From: Amycolatopsis alba DSM 44262
Lineage (GTDB): Bacteria; Actinomycetota; Actinomycetes; Mycobacteriales; Pseudonocardiaceae
Reading direction: 5' to 3'
Assembly: GCF_000384215.1 (NCBI RefSeq)
Contig: NZ_KB913032.1
Coordinates: 3,303,665 to 3,367,664, forward strand
DNA: 64,000 nucleotides
The notes under the pieces were generated by a model, which saw only the letters and a list, made by a program, of their open reading frames with translations, searched no databases and was not told the DNA's origin. Position numbers and translations under genes: made by a program. Positions 40,834 to 50,891 of the stretch are shown here, piece after piece (the first letter of the stretch is position 1; each line of letters opens with the position of its first letter).

Positions 40834-40873
40834 GGATGCGGCTTTTGGACCCTCTTCCCCGTAGGGTTGGGCC

Positions 40874-41536
40874 ATGCGTGAGGCTTACCATGTCGAACTC
40901 GAACAGCTCGCCGAGAACTTGGCGAGCATGTCCCTCCAGGTCGCCGACGCGATGGAGCGGGCGACCCGTGCGCTGCTCGAGGTCGATCTCGGACTCGCAG
41001 AACAGGTGATCAGCGACGACGCGAAGGTCGACGACGCGCGCGCCGAATGCGAGGAGCAGGCGTACGCGCTGCTCGCCCTGCAGGCGCCCGTCGCGACCGA
41101 CCTGAGGACCGTCCTCGCCGCGATCCACGCGGCGGAAAGCCTGGAGCGGATGGGCGATCTGGCGCTGCACGTGGCCAAGGCCGCGCGCCGCCGTCACCCC
41201 GACCCCGTGCTGCCCGAGGCCGTGCGAGGCGACTTCGCCAAGATGGGCGAAGTCGCCGTCAAGCTGGCCCGGCAGGCCGAGCAGGTCATCAAGTCCAAGG
41301 ACGTCGAGGCCGCCCGCACGATCGAGTCGGACGACGACGAGGTCGACGAGATCCACAAGCACCTGTTCACGGTCATCATGGACCGGAACTGGGACCACGG
41401 CGTCGCCGCGGCCGTGGACGTCACCCTGCTGGGCCGCTTCTACGAGCGCTTCGCCGACCACGCCGTCTCGGTCGCGCGCCGGATGATCTTCGTGGTGACC
41501 GGCAAGATGCCCGGCTACGGCCCCGACGAGCTGTAG
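40874..41536 (+). CDS. phoU: phosphate signalling protein PhoU
   Basis: A 220-residue cytosolic all-helical protein with two PhoU three-helix bundles (~1-105, ~115-215). [39 protein letters not shown] and [22 protein letters not shown] (E..D...metal sites) are conserved. It links the Pst transporter to PhoR/PhoP signalling and persistence. A PHO box lies upstream. It converges on pstB across a palindrome-rich 478-bp gap rather than sitting inside the pst operon. Confidence 0.95.
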   Translation: MREAYHVELEQLAENLASMSLQVADAMERATRALLEVDLGLAEQVISDDAKVDDARAECEEQAYALLALQAPVATDLRTVLAAIHAAESLERMGDLALHVAKAARRRHPDPVLPEAVRGDFAKMGEVAVKLARQAEQVIKSKDVEAARTIESDDDEVDEIHKHLFTVIMDRNWDHGVAAAVDVTLLGRFYERFADHAVSVARRMIFVVTGKMPGYGPDEL

Positions 41537-41562
41537 GGGCTGAGGGGGCTTTCCCCGCATAA

Positions 41563-41621
41563 GACGTGCCGAAGGGGCCCTTCACCGCATCAGATGCGGT
41601 GAAGGGCCCCTTCGGCATGTC
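41563..41621. repeat. 59-bp near-perfect palindrome after phoU (probable terminator)
   Basis: Arms of 29 bp (41563-41591 and 41593-41621) around a single central A; only one mismatch. The arm contains CCGAAGGGGCCCTTCACCG, and its GAAGGGGCCCTTC core is itself a perfect palindrome, also seen at 56.1 kb. It is placed to terminate phoU. Confidence 0.85.
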
Positions 41622-41717
41622 GGCATGGGGCGGGTTGGTCGTGAGCGGCGATTCAGGTTACTGAGGGGTGAGGCAAACGTGGCGTGCCCGGCTGCTCGTG
41701 CGTCTGGCGGCTTCGGC

Positions 41718-41778
41718 GGGTGTCGCGAAAGCCACTTTCGGGACGCCTGATGTCTCGAAAGTGGCTTTCGCGACACCC
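41718..41778. repeat. 61-bp palindrome, GAAAGCCACTTTCG family (copy 1)
   Basis: GGGTGTCGCGAAAGCCACTTTCG is mirrored by CGAAAGTGGCTTTCGCGACACCC at the other end, with GGACGCCTGATGTCT between. Copy 2 lies 33 bp further on with the same inner core but different outer arms (GTCGCG here, TTGTG there). Confidence 0.85.
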
Positions 41779-41810
41779 GAACCCGTCGGAGCGCGCTGAG
41801 CCGGGGGCGA

Positions 41811-41865
41811 TGTTGTGAAAGCCACTTTCGCAACGCTGAAGGTTGCGAAAGTGGCTTTCACAACA
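41811..41865. repeat. 55-bp palindrome, GAAAGCCACTTTCG family (copy 2)
   Basis: TGTTGTGAAAGCCACTTTCGCAAC is mirrored by GTTGCGAAAGTGGCTTTCACAACA. Same inner core as copy 1. Both lie in the gap between convergent phoU and pstB (41537-42014), where no gene was seen. Confidence 0.85.
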
Positions 41866-42014
41866 CCGTCCGGCGAGACCACCTGCCCAGCCGGCAGTAG
41901 CGGTCACCCCGACAAGCGTTGACCTGGCCATCCGACAGGACAACTTGGCCATCCTGCCCAAGAGAACCCGAAACGCCACTCACGACCCGCGCGAGCGGGC
42001 ACCCGCCGCGCGAC

Positions 42015-42791
42015 TCAGCCGAACCGGCCGGAGATGTAGTCCTCCGTGGCCTTCTCGTCCGGGTTCGAGAAGATCTTCTCGGTGTCGTTCAGCTCCACCA
42101 GGCGACCCGGCTGGCCGACGCCCGCCAGGTTGAAGAACGCGGTCTGGTCCGAGACCCGCGCCGCCTGCTGCATGTTGTGCGTCACGATGACGATCGTGTA
42201 CTCCTTCTTGAGCTCACCGATCAGGTCCTCGATGGCCAGCGTCGAGATCGGGTCGAGCGCGGAGCACGGTTCGTCCATCAGCAGCACGTCCGGCCGCACG
42301 GCGATCGCCCGCGCGATGCAGAGCCGCTGCTGCTGACCACCGGAGAGGCCGCCGCCGGGCTTGTTCAGCCGGTCCTTGACCTCGTTCCACAGGTTCGCGC
42401 CGCGCAGGGCACGCTCGGCGACCTCGTCGAGCTCCTTCTTGCCCTTGGTGCCGCCGAGGCGCAGGCCCGCCACGACGTTGTCGCGGATCGACATCGTCGG
42501 GAACGGGTTGGGCCGCTGGAACACCATGCCGATCGTGCGGCGGACCTGCACCGGGTCGACCCCGGCGCCGTAGATGTCCTCGCCGTCGAGCAGCACCTCA
42601 CCCTCGACGCGGGCGCCGGGGATGACCTCGTGCATACGGTTCAGCGTGCGCAGCACCGTCGACTTGCCGCAGCCCGACGGGCCGATGAACGCGGTGACGT
42701 TCCGCGGCGGCACCGAGAGGGTGACGCCGTCCACGGCGTGGAATTTGCCGTAGTAGATGTCCACGTCTTTGACGTCGATTCGTTTGGCCAT
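42015..42791 (-). CDS. pstB: phosphate ABC transporter ATPase PstB
   Basis: A 258-residue ABC ATPase energising phosphate import. Walker [11 protein letters not shown]-loop FQRPNPFP, signature LSGGQQQR, Walker [15 protein letters not shown]-loop [15 protein letters not shown] at 42791 ([20 protein letters not shown]). Last gene of pstSCAB, 10 bp after pstA. Confidence 0.97.
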   Translation of the reverse strand: MAKRIDVKDVDIYYGKFHAVDGVTLSVPPRNVTAFIGPSGCGKSTVLRTLNRMHEVIPGARVEGEVLLDGEDIYGAGVDPVQVRRTIGMVFQRPNPFPTMSIRDNVVAGLRLGGTKGKKELDEVAERALRGANLWNEVKDRLNKPGGGLSGGQQQRLCIARAIAVRPDVLLMDEPCSALDPISTLAIEDLIGELKKEYTIVIVTHNMQQAARVSDQTAFFNLAGVGQPGRLVELNDTEKIFSNPDEKATEDYISGRFG

Positions 42792-42801
42792 CTCAAACAG
42801 C

Positions 42802-43719
42802 TCACTTCTTCTTCGGGGCGACAAGACGGGCAAAGAGCATGGCGAGGAGGTTCACGATCGCGATGATCAGCACCAGGGTGAGCGCGGCACCCCAGATCCG
42901 GTCGAACGCGACGGTACCTTCGTCGAACGGGTTGCTGACCCGTTCGTTGTTCATCAGAAGCGGCAGTGCGGCCTGCTCGCCACCGAAGATGTCCCAGTTC
43001 ACGTAGGCGGAGTAGCCCACGAGGACCAGCAGCGGCGCGGTCTCGCCCATGACCCTGGCGAGCGCCATCATGATGCCGCCGATGATGCCGGACAGCGCGG
43101 TCGGCAGGACGATCTTCATGATCGTCTTCCACTTGGGCACGCCGAGCGCGTAGGAGGCCTCACGCAGGTCGTCCGGGACGATCCGCAGCATCTCCTCCGA
43201 CGAACGCACGACCACCGGGATCATCAGCAGCACCAGGGCGAGCGACACGGCGAAACCGCTGCGCGGGAGGCCGAACGTCGTGATCCACAGGGCGTAGATG
43301 AACAGCGCGGCGACGATCGAGGGGACACCGGAGAGGATGTCCACCATGAAGGTCGTGATCTTCGCGAGCCTGCCGCGGCCGTACTCGACCAGGTAGATCG
43401 CGACCAGCATGCCGATCGGGACCGCGATGATCGCGCAGACCAGGCCTTGCAGCACCGAGCCGATGACGGCGTGCAGCACGCCGCCGCCGACCTCGTCCGA
43501 CAGCACCGAGCCGAAGTCCTCGGTCCACCAGTTGCTGTAGGGGATCCGCTTGATGCCGTTGATGACCACCGTCGCCAGCAGCCACACCAGCGGCACGACG
43601 GCGACCAGGAACGACATCCAGATCAGGACGGTCGCGAGGCCGTTCTTGGTCTTCCTCGCCAGGCTGACCTGTTGGAAGGCGGGGGTGGTGGCAGGGGTCT
43701 TCTCGAGCGTGGTGGACAT
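42802..43719 (-). CDS. pstA: phosphate ABC transporter permease PstA
   Basis: A 305-residue inner-membrane permease with six helices; the EAA loop [30 protein letters not shown] contacts PstB (quoted in part: [14 protein letters not shown]). ATG 43719, 2 bp after the pstC stop. The C-terminal region ends [13 protein letters not shown]. Confidence 0.96.
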   Translation of the reverse strand: MSTTLEKTPATTPAFQQVSLARKTKNGLATVLIWMSFLVAVVPLVWLLATVVINGIKRIPYSNWWTEDFGSVLSDEVGGGVLHAVIGSVLQGLVCAIIAVPIGMLVAIYLVEYGRGRLAKITTFMVDILSGVPSIVAALFIYALWITTFGLPRSGFAVSLALVLLMIPVVVRSSEEMLRIVPDDLREASYALGVPKWKTIMKIVLPTALSGIIGGIMMALARVMGETAPLLVLVGYSAYVNWDIFGGEQAALPLLMNNERVSNPFDEGTVAFDRIWGAALTLVLIIAIVNLLAMLFARLVAPKKK

Positions 43720-43721
43720 GC

Positions 43722-44795
43722 TCAGTCCCCCTTCTTGGCGATGATGGATCGCGCGGCGAAGTTGACGATGAACGTCAGCAGGAACAGCACCAGACCGGCC
43801 GCGATGTACGCGCCCGCCGAGATCTCGTTGTTGAGTTCCGCGTAGTCCGCCGCGATCTTCGAGGCGAAGGTGGCGCCGCCGTCGAAGAGGCTCCAGGTGA
43901 ACTCGCGGCCCACCGCGCCGGTCAGGATGATCGCGAGCGCGATCGTCTCGCCGAGCGCGCGGCCGAGGCCCAGCATCGAAGCGCCGATGTAGCCGGCCTT
44001 GCCGAACGGCAGCACCGTGGTGCGGATGACCTCCCAGCGGGTGGCGCCCAGTGCCAGCGCGCCTTCGATGTGCGGGGTCGGGGTCCGCTCGAACACCTCA
44101 CGCGACAGCGAGGTGATGATCGGCAGGATCATCACGGCGAGCACGATGCCCGCGGTGAAGATCGTGCCGCGCAAGTCCGGCGAGACGTTGCCCGCCGCGA
44201 AGAGCGGGATCCACGAGAAGGTGTCGTTGACCCACTGGGAGAAGGGCTCGATGGTCGGCGCGAAGACCATCAGGCCCCACAGGCCGTAGATGATCGAGGG
44301 GACCGCGGCGAGCAGGTCGATCACGTAGGCGAAGGGCTTCGCCAGCCGCTTCGGCGCGTACTGGGTGAGGAAGAGGGCGATCCCGAGCGAGATCGGCATC
44401 GCGATGATCAGGGCCAGCAGCGCCGAGTAGACCGTGACCAGCAGCAGGCCCATGATGCCGAACTTCATGTCGTTCGGCTCGGTCTGCCAGACCTGGCTGG
44501 TCAGGAAGTTGACGTTGTCGGCCTGGAGCGCCGGGATGGCCTGCACCAGCAGGAACAGCCCGATCAGGCCGATCAGCGAGACGACGAAGACGCCGGCTCC
44601 GGTGGTCAGGAACTGGAAGATGCGGTCACCGGGCCGCACCGTCCGGGAATTGGGGCTCGCGAGTGGCACCGAGGACTTCTCGGGCGGTGACGCGGCAGGT
44701 TGCTCCGAAATCGGGTCCTCCGTGAAGGTCTCGCGGACGCCAGAACGCCCACCGGGGTCGCCGGTGGGCGTTCTGGGCGAAGACGAATCGCTCAT
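43722..44795 (-). CDS. pstC: phosphate ABC transporter permease PstC
   Basis: A 357-residue permease; a ~55-residue hydrophilic N-terminus (Ser/Pro-rich) precedes six helices starting ITTGAG-like FQFLTTGAGVFVVSLIGLIG. The coupling loop GALALGATRWEVIRTTVLPF is present. ATG 44795; 53 bp after the pstS stop. Confidence 0.96.
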   Translation of the reverse strand: MSDSSSPRTPTGDPGGRSGVRETFTEDPISEQPAASPPEKSSVPLASPNSRTVRPGDRIFQFLTTGAGVFVVSLIGLIGLFLLVQAIPALQADNVNFLTSQVWQTEPNDMKFGIMGLLLVTVYSALLALIIAMPISLGIALFLTQYAPKRLAKPFAYVIDLLAAVPSIIYGLWGLMVFAPTIEPFSQWVNDTFSWIPLFAAGNVSPDLRGTIFTAGIVLAVMILPIITSLSREVFERTPTPHIEGALALGATRWEVIRTTVLPFGKAGYIGASMLGLGRALGETIALAIILTGAVGREFTWSLFDGGATFASKIAADYAELNNEISAGAYIAAGLVLFLLTFIVNFAARSIIAKKGD

Positions 44796-44848
44796 CGACT
44801 ACTTCTGTCCAGCCTGTTTACTGATCAACCGGAAGATCGGCAACAGGG

Positions 44849-45976
44849 TCAGGCGATGGCCTTGACGGCGGTCAGGACCTTGTCCTGCAGGCTCTGCGGG
44901 ATCGGCACGTAGCCCTTGTCCGAGAGCGGCTTCTGACCGTCGGTGGCGGCGACGTTCAGGAACGCCTTGACGGCCTTGGCGACCTCGGCGTCGGCGTACT
45001 TCGAGCAGACGATCTCGTAGGTGGCGAGGATGATCGGGTAGGTACCGGCGACGTTGCTGGAGTAGATCGCGTTCAGGTCCAGCGCGAGGTCGTTGGTGCC
45101 CTCCTTCTTGAACTTCGCCGCGTCGAGGGCCTTGGCGACGTTCGCCGCGGTGAGCTCGACACCGCCGGAGCCGCTGTCGATCAGGGCGGCGTTGATGCCG
45201 TCCTTCGCGAACGCGGACTCGACGTAGGTGATGGCGCCGTCGGTGGCCTTGACCGCGCTGGCCACACCGTTGGACTTCTCGGCACCGTTACCGACGCCAC
45301 CGGCGAACTTCTTGCCGTCGCCCTGGGTCCAGGCGCCCTTCGAGGCGGCCTTCAGGTACTTCTGGAAGTTGTCGGTGGTGCCCGACTCGTCAGAGCGCGA
45401 GATGACCTGAATCGCCTTGTCCGGCAGGTTGACGGCCTCGTTGCCCTTGACCGCCTTGATGGCCGGGTCGTTCCACTTGGTGATGCCGCCGTTGAAGATC
45501 TTGGCGGTGACCTCGGGGGTCAGGGTCAGCTTGTCGACACCGGAGACCTTGTACGCGACGGCGACCGGGCCGATGACGAGCGGCAGGTTCCACGCGTCCG
45601 AGGCGCAGCGGGCCTTGGCCTTGTCGGCCTCCTCGCCGTCCTTGAGGGGCGAGTCCGAACCGGCGAAGTCGACCTGGTTCGCGTTGAACTGCTTGATGCC
45701 CGCGCCGGAACCGCTGGGGTTGTAGTTCACCTTCTGGCCGGCGCACTTGGCGGCGTACTGCTGCACGAAGATGTCGACCGCGGTCTTCTGCGCGGACGAA
45801 CCCTCGGCCGAAAGCGGGTTCTTGCCGCCGCATTCGACGCCGGCCGTCCCGTTGGGCGCGGAAGCGGCACCCGAGTTCTGGGGCTTGGTCGCCGACGGGT
45901 CGGATCCGCACGCGCCGAGCACGAGGGCGGCGGTGGCCACGATGCCGATCGCGCCTGCGGGCCGCATGATCTTCAC
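44849..45976 (-). CDS. pstS: phosphate-binding lipoprotein PstS
   Basis: A 375-residue periplasmic-type binding lipoprotein. The GTG at 45976 follows GGAGG by 7 bp and gives signal peptide and lipobox LGAC (~18-21). Phosphate-site motifs: GSSAQKTA, YNPSGSGAGIKQF, DFAGSDSPL and ISRSDESGTTDNFQKYL. First gene of pstSCAB, preceded by a PHO box. Confidence 0.96.
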   Translation of the reverse strand: MKIMRPAGAIGIVATAALVLGACGSDPSATKPQNSGAASAPNGTAGVECGGKNPLSAEGSSAQKTAVDIFVQQYAAKCAGQKVNYNPSGSGAGIKQFNANQVDFAGSDSPLKDGEEADKAKARCASDAWNLPLVIGPVAVAYKVSGVDKLTLTPEVTAKIFNGGITKWNDPAIKAVKGNEAVNLPDKAIQVISRSDESGTTDNFQKYLKAASKGAWTQGDGKKFAGGVGNGAEKSNGVASAVKATDGAITYVESAFAKDGINAALIDSGSGGVELTAANVAKALDAAKFKKEGTNDLALDLNAIYSSNVAGTYPIILATYEIVCSKYADAEVAKAVKAFLNVAATDGQKPLSDKGYVPIPQSLQDKVLTAVKAIA

Positions 45977-46074
45977 TGCATTTCCTCCACTGGGAGACTT
46001 TCGCCGGATCGGTGGAACGGGAGCGTTCCTTCCGGACCCGGACATTAAGCACCGACAGTGGACAGGCGACCGTC

Positions 46075-46096
46075 TAAGGATGAACGACAAGTGAAC
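46075..46096 (-). promoter_or_regulatory. PHO box upstream of pstS
   Basis: On the minus strand, GTTCACTTGTC and GTTCATCCTTA form two adjacent 11-bp direct repeats of the PhoP type, about 100 bp before the pstS start. Induction under phosphate limitation is inferred. The rest of the gap 45977-46205 shows nothing else. Confidence 0.75.
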
Positions 46097-46205
46097 AAGG
46101 CGGCCGATGTGAGCAGCGCGACTACTCCGAAAGTGGGCCGTGTCCCGGCCGTGACCTGCGCGTCTGCTCTCCGTGACCGGTCAAGTGCCGCACGTGTGAA
46201 CGCGG

Positions 46206-47081
46206 TTACCGAGCGTACTGGACGTCGACCTCGTATCGGGTGAAGCCGAGCTTCGAATAGACCGCGAGGGCGGCAACGTTGTCACCCTCGACGTACAGGA
46301 TCACCTGCCCCAGTCCACGATCACGGAGATACCGCAGCCCGGCGAGGGTGAGCGCCTTCCCGAGGCCGCCGCCCTGGGCGTCCGGATCGATGCCGACGAC
46401 GTAGACCTCACCGGCGGGCTCGCCGCCGAACCGGCCGGGGACCGCCTCGTGGATCTTCGTCCAGTGGAAGCCGACGACCTCGCCGCCGGACTCCGCGAGG
46501 AAGAAGCCCTCGGGGTCGAACCAGGCTTCCTTCTCGGTCGCACGGACCTCGTCGGCGGTCAAAGCGCCCTGCTCGGGATGCCAATCGAAGGCACGCGCGT
46601 TGACGCGGACCATCGCTTCCTCGTCCTGGCCGGGAACGAACGTGCGCAGCGTGACCCCTTCGCGCGTCGCAGGTTCCGGCCAGTCGGCCGTCTCGACGTC
46701 CACGTGCAGGATCAGCAGTTCGCGGGCACGCTCGAAGCCTTCGGTCCCGGCGATGTGGACGGCGGCGGGGTGATCCCCGTGCGCCCAGACACGCAGCGGC
46801 TTCCCGTCGACGTGTTCGACGAGCGCCCTGGTGAGCGCCCTGCCGTGACCGGCTCTCCGGTGCGCGGGGTGGACGAACAGTTCGGCGACCTGGTTGCCGT
46901 GCGAGTCGCCTTCGGTGTCGAGGTGCGCGTACGCGACCAGCTCGCCGTCGACATGACCCAGAAGATGCTGTCCACCGGGGAAACCGGTGTCCAGGGGATC
47001 GCCGTCGGCCTCGCGCACGGCGAGGAGGAAGTCGTGGACCTCTTCCGTTTCCGGTTCACCGGTCCAAGTCAGATCGAGCAT
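46206..47081 (-). CDS. mshD: mycothiol synthase MshD
   Basis: A 291-residue enzyme with two GNAT domains that acetylates Cys-GlcN-Ins to give mycothiol, the actinobacterial thiol buffer. N-terminal domain VAELFVHPAHRRAGHGRALTRA (degenerate); active C-terminal domain VVGIDPDAQGGGLGKALTLAGL and LYVEGDNVAALAVYSKLGF. Preferred ATG 47081 (MLDLTWTGEPET); 47111 possible. It lies between glnR and pstS, as in mycobacteria. Confidence 0.95.
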   Translation of the reverse strand: MLDLTWTGEPETEEVHDFLLAVREADGDPLDTGFPGGQHLLGHVDGELVAYAHLDTEGDSHGNQVAELFVHPAHRRAGHGRALTRALVEHVDGKPLRVWAHGDHPAAVHIAGTEGFERARELLILHVDVETADWPEPATREGVTLRTFVPGQDEEAMVRVNARAFDWHPEQGALTADEVRATEKEAWFDPEGFFLAESGGEVVGFHWTKIHEAVPGRFGGEPAGEVYVVGIDPDAQGGGLGKALTLAGLRYLRDRGLGQVILYVEGDNVAALAVYSKLGFTRYEVDVQYAR

Positions 47082-47147
47082 GAAATCGACCCTACCGGGG
47101 AACCCGGTCACCGCCTGGACGTCTTGTCAGACAAGAAGGGGAGGGAT

Positions 47148-47912
<765 letters not shown>

Positions 47913-48043
47913 CTAACTCGTAGTCGCCTCGTACGTGGCTACAGCCGGTGCTTAGTGAGAATAGCGGGTGAACAGCCGGGTACCTACCCTGTGCTGGATC
48001 GATCACACCTGGCCAAAGAGGTTCAAGAAGGAGATTTGACGCG

Positions 48044-48940
48044 ATGGTGAGCAGGCCCGTGGCGCGTGACGACCGACCGTCCCCCGGCCGGTCCGCCAAG
48101 CGACCGAAGCGGCGTGGCCGGGGTTGGCTGATCGCCCTCGCCGTCCTGCTGGTCCTGCTGGTCGGGGCCGATTTCGGGGCGGCCGCGTTCGCGGAGCACA
48201 CGATCTCCCAGAAGGCCCGTGAACAGCTGAAGCTGGCCAACGATCCGGCGGTCACGGTGCACGGTTTCCCGTTCCTCACGCAGGCCCTCTCCGGTGACTA
48301 CAGTCACATCACCATCAACGCCCAGGGCGTCGCCGTCCCGCCGAAGCTGAACGACGTGGACTTCAACGCCGACATGAGCGACGTCACGGCGCCGCTCTCG
48401 GACCTGACGTCCGGCAACACCAAGGCGATCACCATCGGCACGCTCAAGGGCGAGGTGATCGTCAAGGCCGCCGACATCGCCAGGCAGGCGCCGCTGAACA
48501 AGATCGAGAACCTGAAGATCGAGCCGGTCACCGAGGACTACGTCCGCAACGGCGACAGCGGGCAGGGCGAGACGAAGCCCACGACGACCACCAACGAGAA
48601 CGGCGAGCCGGTGGACTCCTCCAGCGCCGGGATCCGGGTCTCGGGCAACGTGCAGATCGCCGGGCAGAAGGTGGAGATCTTCTGCTTCGCGATGATCGAA
48701 CTGGACGGGCAGAAGATCCGTCTCGAGCCGAAGCGGCTGCAGTTCGGGAATGACAAGGAGACCACCGTCGTTCCCCAGGCGGTGCAGGACGCGCTGCTGC
48801 CGAACTTCAACGCGACCATCGACACCGGCGCGATGCCGTTCTCGGTGACCCCGACGTCGGTGCGCGTGAACAGCGGTTCGGTGACCATCAAGGGCGAAGG
48901 CAAGAACGTCGCCTTCAGCGGAGCGAAGCCCCAGGGGTGA
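48044..48940 (+). CDS. lmeA: LmeA-like DUF2993 membrane-anchored lipid-binding protein
   Basis: A 298-residue exported protein. Basic N-terminus, signal anchor ~28-50 (WLIALAVLLVLLVGADFG), then a DUF2993 beta-rich lipid-binding domain (FAEHTISQKAREQLKL, VTVHGFPFLTQALSGDY). The M. tuberculosis homologue Rv0817c (LmeA) binds phospholipids and aids lipomannan elongation. AAGGAG lies 11 bp before the ATG. Divergent from glnR; followed closely by the thioredoxin gene. Confidence 0.88.
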   Translation: MVSRPVARDDRPSPGRSAKRPKRRGRGWLIALAVLLVLLVGADFGAAAFAEHTISQKAREQLKLANDPAVTVHGFPFLTQALSGDYSHITINAQGVAVPPKLNDVDFNADMSDVTAPLSDLTSGNTKAITIGTLKGEVIVKAADIARQAPLNKIENLKIEPVTEDYVRNGDSGQGETKPTTTTNENGEPVDSSSAGIRVSGNVQIAGQKVEIFCFAMIELDGQKIRLEPKRLQFGNDKETTVVPQAVQDALLPNFNATIDTGAMPFSVTPTSVRVNSGSVTIKGEGKNVAFSGAKPQG

Positions 48941-48946
48941 GCGGAT

Positions 48947-49369
48947 TTGACCGGAGTGTGGGTGCTGCTGGGCGTCTTGGTGCTCGGCGGGGTCGCGGGC
49001 GCGCTGCTGCAAGCGCGCAACGGCCGGATCAGGGCCGCGAAGGCGTCTGACGTGAAGAACCTCCCGGAGCGCGTCTCGGGCGCCCTCGCGGCCGAAGGTG
49101 TCACCCTGGTCCAGATCTCCACCACGTTCTGCGCGCCGTGCCGCCACACCCGCGTCATCCTGTCGGCGCTCGCGGAGAAGACCGACGGCCTCACGCACGT
49201 CGATCTGGACGTCACCGAGACCCCCGAAGTCGCACAGGCACTTTCGGTATTGCGGACTCCGACGACGCTGGCCTTGACGCCGGACGGCCGGGAGGTCTTC
49301 CGTGTCGGCGGCGTTCCCCGAGGTCAGGAGCTTCTCGAAGCCCTGAAGCCCCATCTGGCGAACGCCTGA
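48947..49369 (+). CDS. membrane-anchored thioredoxin-like protein
   Basis: A 140-residue protein: N-terminal helix (VWVLLGVLVLGGVAGALL) then a thioredoxin fold with active site TTFCAPCRHTR (CAPC), cis-Pro loop VLRTPTTLAL and FRVGGVPRGQELLEAL. Homologous in place to Rv0816c (ThiX). TTG start 6 bp after lmeA, so the pair is an operon. Probable extracytoplasmic-facing or peripheral reductase. Confidence 0.88.
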   Translation: MTGVWVLLGVLVLGGVAGALLQARNGRIRAAKASDVKNLPERVSGALAAEGVTLVQISTTFCAPCRHTRVILSALAEKTDGLTHVDLDVTETPEVAQALSVLRTPTTLALTPDGREVFRVGGVPRGQELLEALKPHLANA

Positions 49370-49444
49370 TCCCGAATTTTGGGAAGCGTCCCAAGGTGTG
49401 AACACGGTTCCCAACCTGAGGGAGCTCTGCGTACCCTCGCACCC

Positions 49445-49531
49445 GTGAACAGGCTGCCCCGAACCTTGCTGACCCAGCGCCGCGCAGTGGATCTGTGCCG
49501 CGTTCGCAGCAGCCTGTGTCCGGCCTGCTGA
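49445..49531 (+). CDS. Cys-rich leader peptide (28 aa) of sulfur operon
   Basis: GTG-started frame MNRLPRTLLTQRRAVDLCRV then RSSLCPAC-stop. The RRAVDLCRV core followed by clustered Cys codons at the end is the signature of actinobacterial 'putative leader peptides' that sense cysteine supply by ribosome attenuation. It ends 67 bp before the DUF4395 gene, which heads the sulfurtransferase operon. Translation of the Cys codons would slow when Cys-tRNA is scarce and alter downstream expression. Confidence 0.8.
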   Translation: MNRLPRTLLTQRRAVDLCRVRSSLCPAC

Positions 49532-49598
49532 TCGCGCCTTCGAAGCCGCCGCGCGTGCCCGGCACGCATCTCTTTCCCTCTCGTTCGCAGGAGGAACC

Positions 49599-50033
49599 AT
49601 GTCCGCAGGACCGGCCGTCGACCCCCGTGGTCCGCGTTTCGCCGCCATCCTGACGACGGTCGTGCTCGCGGTCGTGCTCGTCACCCAGTGGTGGCCGCTG
49701 CTCGCGGCGCAGGCGGTGGTGTTCGCGATCGGCGCCTTCGTCGGCCTGAAGCCGGCGCCGTATTCCCTGGTCTACCGCTACTTGATCGCGCCGCGGCTCG
49801 GCCCGGCGACGGAACGCGAGGACGCCGCCCCGCTGCGGTTCGCGCAGGCCGTCGGTTTCGTGTTCGCCGTCGTCGGCACCGTCGGTTTCGCCGCGGACCT
49901 GCCCGCGCTCGGGTTGGTCGCGACGGCGTTCGCGCTGTTCGCGGCGTTCCTCAACGCGGCGTTCAACTTCTGTCTCGGTTGCGAGATGTACCTGCTCATC
50001 AAGCGTTTCAGCCCCAGCCCTCGCGCGTCCTAA
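49599..50033 (+). CDS. DUF4395 membrane protein
   Basis: A 144-residue integral membrane protein with four helices; starts VDPRGPRFAAILTTVVLAVVL and ends NFCLGCEMYLLIKRF, where the CxxC may be redox-active or metal-binding. GGAGG upstream. DUF4395 genes accompany thioredoxin/sulfurtransferase genes in actinobacteria, suggesting a role in moving sulfane sulfur or electrons at the membrane; not proved. Confidence 0.88.
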   Translation: MSAGPAVDPRGPRFAAILTTVVLAVVLVTQWWPLLAAQAVVFAIGAFVGLKPAPYSLVYRYLIAPRLGPATEREDAAPLRFAQAVGFVFAVVGTVGFAADLPALGLVATAFALFAAFLNAAFNFCLGCEMYLLIKRFSPSPRAS

Positions 50034-50054
50034 CCCAGAAAGAGAGTCAGCTCC

Positions 50055-50891
50055 ATGAGCCGTGAAGACGTCCTGGTCACCACCCAGTGGGCCGAGGAGA
50101 ACCTGGACACGCCGGGTGTCGTGTTCATCGAGGTCGACGAGGACACGACCGCGTACGACAACGGACACATCCGCGGTGCGGTGAAGTTCGACTGGCGCAA
50201 GGACCTGCAGGACGGGGTGCGCCGCGACTTCGTCGACAAGGAGGGCTTCGAGAAGCTGCTCTCGGAGAAGGGCGTCTCGAACGACGACCGCGTGGTTCTC
50301 TACGGCGGCAACAACAACTGGTTCGCCGCGTACGCGTACTGGTACTTCAAGCTCTACGGGCACGAGAACGTGCAGCTGCTCGACGGCGGCCGCAAGAAGT
50401 GGGAGCTCGACGGCCGCGAGCTGAATTCGGAAGAGGTCAAGCGCGAGGCCACCACGTACCAGGCCAAGGAGCAGGACCTCTCGATCCGCGCGTTCCGTGA
50501 CGAGGTCGTCCAGGCCATCGGCGCCAGCAACTTCGTCGACGTGCGCTCGCCCGACGAGTTCTCCGGCAAGCTGCTCGCCCCGGCGCACCTGCCGCAGGAG
50601 CAGTCGCAGGTCCCCGGCCACATCCCCGGCGCGCTGAACGTCCCGTGGGCGAAGGTCGCGAACGAGGACGGCACCTTCAAGACCGAGGGCGAGATCAAGG
50701 AGCTGTACTCCGACGAGGGCCTCGACGAGTCGAAGTCCACGATCGCGTACTGCCGCATCGGGGAGCGTTCGTCCATCGCGTGGTTCGCGCTGCACGAGCT
50801 CCTCGGCTACGACGCCGTCAAGAACTACGACGGTTCATGGACGGAATACGGCTCGCTCGTCGGCGTGCCGGTCGAGTTGGGAGCTAAGTGA
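50055..50891 (+). CDS. sseA: rhodanese-type thiosulfate sulfurtransferase
   Basis: A 278-residue two-domain rhodanese (CysA2/SseA-like). The N-terminal domain is non-catalytic; the C-terminal domain has FVDVRSPDEF and active-site loop YCRIGERSS with the persulfide Cys (~237). WFAAYAYWYFKLYGHENVQL is characteristic. It transfers sulfur from thiosulfate to thiols. Lies 21 bp after DUF4395 and overlaps the DUF1416 gene by 1 base. Confidence 0.94.
   Translation: MSREDVLVTTQWAEENLDTPGVVFIEVDEDTTAYDNGHIRGAVKFDWRKDLQDGVRRDFVDKEGFEKLLSEKGVSNDDRVVLYGGNNNWFAAYAYWYFKLYGHENVQLLDGGRKKWELDGRELNSEEVKREATTYQAKEQDLSIRAFRDEVVQAIGASNFVDVRSPDEFSGKLLAPAHLPQEQSQVPGHIPGALNVPWAKVANEDGTFKTEGEIKELYSDEGLDESKSTIAYCRIGERSSIAWFALHELLGYDAVKNYDGSWTEYGSLVGVPVELGAK

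Noticed and set aside
41718..41865. CRISPR array from repeated GAAAGCCACTTTCG units
   Set aside because: Units are palindromes with internal differences, only two copies, no equal spacers and no cas genes.
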